DNA from: Bacteroidota bacterium
GTDB taxonomy: Bacteria; Bacteroidota; Bacteroidia; Bacteroidales; Bacteroidaceae
DNA length: 8,138 nucleotides
Direction: 5' to 3'
Assembly (NCBI GenBank): GCA_023425865.1
Contig: JAFABV010000012.1
Span: 1-8,138, forward strand
Made by a program: the position numbers and the translations under genes
In this document: positions 6,211 through 8,138 of the stretch, piece after piece
Layout of the letters: every line of letters starts with the position of its first letter
Position numbering within the stretch: position 1 is the stretch's first letter
Notes under the pieces: model-generated
What the model saw: only the letters and a program-made list of their open reading frames with translations
Told to the model about the DNA's origin: nothing
The model's database searches: none

Positions 6211-7522
6211 TGTTCAGCAACCCATGAAACGCTGGTATGGCCATGCCTGCCAAGAACAATGTGCCCAATATGCCGTAGGCGAGCGTGCGCACCGAGAGCG
6301 TGAGGTCTTTCTTGCCGATATTGGCATATAGCGCGGAGGCAGAGGCGAGGGTGAGCCATGCGGCCGCCGCCACTGTCCATGGCGTGGTGAGTGCGGGCAG
6401 CTGAGCCACATTTGCCGCTACCACGAGGGCGGGCAAGGCCAGGATGAGCAGGGCTTGCGGAATGGCTAAACACCCTTGTGCGCAGGGGCGGGGAATCATG
6501 CTGTGCATGGCCCATGCCGTGAAATAAACGATATAGGGCATGGCGGGCAGCAGGTAGACCTGCAGCTTTGAGCTGATGCACGACAGCAGCACGATGGTGG
6601 TAAGGGTCACGATGAGCAGCAGGCGCGATACGGTGGGAACGCTGTAGCGGCGTTTCAAGCCGATGACGATGGCGGCCACGCTCAGTAGCGACCATGGTAG
6701 CCACTCATACCAGATGGAGATGAGATAGTAGTACGCTGGGCGAGCGTGGTGGAACGAGTGAATGCCGCGGCCCACGGTCTGATGGAACAGCAGGTTGTTG
6801 AGGTAGTGAGGGCCTCCCTCGCGGTAGGTCATGCCAAACCAGACGCCGCAGCACACCGCCAGCACGAGCCATGAACGCCAGTTGAGCCATTGGCCGAGCA
6901 TGCTCCATTTGCGGTGTACGACAGCCATGACCATGATGGCACATACCGGAATCATCACGCCCAGCGGGCCCTTGGTAAACAGCGCCAGGAAGAGCCACAG
7001 ACCCAATAGCCATTGCTGCGAGGCCTTGGGTTCGCGCCTTTGGTACATCTCCCAAAACACCCACATGGCCAGCACGATAAACAAGCACATGAGCATATCC
7101 ATGCGCACCACCATGGCCGGACCGGCAAAATAGGCAGTGGTCATCAGCATCAGTGTCGCCGTGCGTCGGTCGCTGGAGGTGAGCAACGCACGGGTGAGCC
7201 GGTTCATTACCGCGGCCACACCACAGGCGGGCAACAGCGACAGCAGTGCCAACGCCACCATGCTATGGTAGCCCAGTAGTTGGCGGCAGAGCATCACTAA
7301 CCAGAGGTAGAGGGGTGGTTTGTCGGCATAGGGTATGCCATGGAGGGTAAAGGCGAAGAAATGTCCGCTGCGCAGTGCCTCGTCGGCAATGGTGAGGTAT
7401 CGCCCCTCGTTATCGGGGGTGAAGTCGCGCAACAGCAGCATGGGGACAAATGCCAAAATAATGGCCACCCACATCCAAGTATCGGGATGCTTCTCAATAG
7501 TCTTTCTTAAGGATAAGCTCAT
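6206..7522 (-). CDS. GT39 / ArnT-like membrane glycosyltransferase
   Basis: A 438-residue polytopic inner-membrane protein with roughly 11-13 hydrophobic segments. The first spans about residues 16-31; others lie near 87-105, 143-157, 172-204, 263-286, 297-336, 346-366 and 415-433. The first periplasmic loop carries the signature of the ArnT/PMT clan (GT39 or GT83): PDNEGRYLTIADEALRSG (36-53), then ADKPPLYLW (66-74). R140-M-D142 and TKGPLG (183-188) are further family landmarks. Such enzymes transfer a sugar from a polyprenyl phosphate to lipid A, protein or another periplasmic acceptor; donor and acceptor cannot be told here. At 438 residues it is shorter than E. coli ArnT (about 550), so the periplasmic C-terminal part is reduced. 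The ATG at 7522 is preceded by a plausible promoter (7578-7585). It converges on the GH2 gene, so the two are not cotranscribed. Confidence 0.85.
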   Translation of the reverse strand: MSLSLRKTIEKHPDTWMWVAIILAFVPMLLLRDFTPDNEGRYLTIADEALRSGHFFAFTLHGIPYADKPPLYLWLVMLCRQLLGYHSMVALALLSLLPACGVAAVMNRLTRALLTSSDRRTATLMLMTTAYFAGPAMVVRMDMLMCLFIVLAMWVFWEMYQRREPKASQQWLLGLWLFLALFTKGPLGVMIPVCAIMVMAVVHRKWSMLGQWLNWRSWLVLAVCCGVWFGMTYREGGPHYLNNLLFHQTVGRGIHSFHHARPAYYYLISIWYEWLPWSLLSVAAIVIGLKRRYSVPTVSRLLLIVTLTTIVLLSCISSKLQVYLLPAMPYIVYFTAWAMHSMIPRPCAQGCLAIPQALLILALPALVVAANVAQLPALTTPWTVAAAAWLTLASASALYANIGKKDLTLSVRTLAYGILGTLFLAGMAIPAFHGLLNK

Positions 7523-7577
7523 AACATGTCTTTGTACTATAATCGGTTAGCCACAGCGTAGCCTCACCTTCATGCTG

Positions 7578-7585
7578 CAAATGTA
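7578..7585 (-). promoter_or_regulatory. -7 promoter box of the GT39 gene
   Basis: The minus strand reads TACATTTG, a perfect TAnnTTTG match and the same octamer as in the yraN promoter. It lies 55 bases before the ATG at 7522, implying a leader of about 45-50 bases. No TTG-type -33 box is seen at the expected spacing; that region is an A-rich tract on the minus strand (7601-7620). Confidence 0.55.
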
Positions 7586-7677
7586 GCAATTATATCTGAT
7601 ATCGTTTTTCTTTTTTGATTATTTCTGCATCATTTGGGTTTATATGAATAGGGGTGGAGTCGGTTTTGTGGCACGCA

Positions 7678-7854
7678 GATGCGCAACTCCTTAATTTCTG
7701 CGCCTCTGCGTGAAATAAAATACCCCCTGCGTGTAACCACTCCCTTGCATGGGTTATTTTTTTAACACGGATAACACGGAAATTTCGGAATAACCATCCG
7801 GCACACCTTGATATTACGGATCATCGCTTTGCGATGGGCGGATGCCACGGAAAC
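7678..7854. repeat. 177-bp intergenic direct repeat, copy 1
   Basis: Begins GATGCGCAACTC and ends GCCACGGAAAC. By hand alignment it matches 7901-8077 at 166 of 177 positions without any gap. The unit contains CTGCG several times in its first part and CGGA several times in its second part. It can form two hairpins: GGTTATT (7752-7758) with AATAACC (7789-7795), extendable by AT/AT past one bulged G, and CATCGC (7822-7827) with GCGATG (7831-7836). No terminal inverted repeats or open reading frame are visible, so it does not look like an insertion sequence. I do not recognise the family; it is probably a dispersed extragenic repeat. Confidence 0.85.
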
Positions 7855-7900
7855 CTGCATGCGTTTACTCCCATTCTCCATCCCCCTCCTCCGCATCGAG

Positions 7901-8077
7901 GATGCGCAACTCTTTAATATCTGCGGCTCTGCGTGAAATAAAATACGTCCTGCGTGTAACCACCCCCTCGCATGGGTTATTTTTTTAACACGGATAACAC
8001 GGAACTCTCGGAATAACCATCCGGCACACCTTGATACTACGGATCATCGCTTTGCGATGGGCGGATACCACGGAAAC
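7901..8077. repeat. 177-bp intergenic direct repeat, copy 2
   Basis: The second copy, offset exactly 223 bases from copy 1, with 11 substitutions by hand count and no indels. The hairpin arms GGTTATT (7975-7981) with AATAACC (8012-8018) and CATCGC (8045-8050) with GCGATG (8054-8059) are unchanged, as is the run TTTTTTTAACACGGATAAC beside the first arm. Its first bases GATGCG also pair with CGCATC (7892-7897) in the spacer, giving a small hairpin absent from copy 1. Confidence 0.85.
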
Positions 8078-8138
8078 TGCTGCCGTTCTCTATTTCTCCC
8101 TTTCTCCTCAGGCCGTAGGCCCTTTGATTCCCTCCTCT

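Larger units (their letters stand above)
7523..8138. other. 616-bp gene-free region
   Basis: No reading frame here has coding character; the best forward ATG (from 7645) gives only 16 codons. The region holds, from left to right, the GT39 leader and promoter, an AT-rich stretch around 7586-7640, the two 177-bp repeat copies, the 46-bp spacer between them, and a pyrimidine-rich tail (8083-8110). The tail is followed by a small GGCC-GTA-GGCC inverted repeat at 8112-8122. No tRNA or rRNA was recognised. Confidence 0.8.

Noticed and set aside
6144..6704. 186-residue minus-strand frame overlapping the GT39 3' end
   Set aside because: A His/Arg/Ala-rich out-of-frame reading of the transferase that crosses the terminator hairpin.
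8045..8059. CATCGC/GCGATG hairpin as a terminator
   Set aside because: Only 6 bp, no following T-run on either strand, and no gene ending beside it.
7678..8077. CRISPR array
   Set aside because: Only two units of 177 bp separated by one 46-bp spacer, with substitutions between units. CRISPR repeats are about 24-40 bp and near identical.

Overview
The window looks like chromosomal DNA of a Prevotella-like member of the Bacteroidota. Three things suggest this. Leaders lack clear Shine-Dalgarno sequences. Promoter -7 boxes fit the TAnnTTTG pattern of the Bacteroidota housekeeping sigma factor, with TACATTTG present ahead of two genes. The gene set fits as well: YraN, a stand-alone biotin ligase, UMP kinase, a secreted discoidin/GH2 glycosidase and a short GT39-type membrane glycosyltransferase. 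The assignment rests on recognition of motifs only.

Layout. Positions 1-78 hold the last 25 codons of an unidentified + strand gene. It ends inside the loop of a perfect bidirectional terminator (61-92) shared with tadA (140-592, minus strand, tRNA adenosine deaminase). tadA and yraN (679-1062) diverge from an 86-bp region with back-to-back promoters. yraN, birA (1037-1822, overlapping yraN by 26 bp) and pyrH (1848-2558) form a compact + strand operon that ends at a G/C-rich hairpin. Next comes a large secreted GH2 enzyme of 1164 residues (2638-6132). It converges on a minus-strand GT39/ArnT-like glycosyltransferase (6206-7522), and a 14-16-bp terminator stem lies between the two. The last 616 bp (7523-8138) contain no gene. 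They carry the glycosyltransferase promoter and two copies, about 94% identical, of a 177-bp direct repeat with period 223 bp.

The first part is housekeeping: tRNA wobble editing, biotin attachment to carboxylases, and UMP phosphorylation. The second part is glycan-related: a periplasmic or secreted glycosidase, probably acting on beta-mannosyl or beta-glucosaminyl linkages, and an inner-membrane transferase that probably uses a polyprenyl-phosphate sugar donor. Convergent orientation means these two do not share an operon, so a functional link is not implied.

I did not find a convincing new defence, mobile or signalling system. The least explained element is the structured 177-bp repeat pair at the right end. 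Smaller points are the two related terminators bracketing the GH2 gene and the unusually modular GH2 enzyme outside any visible SusC/SusD locus.
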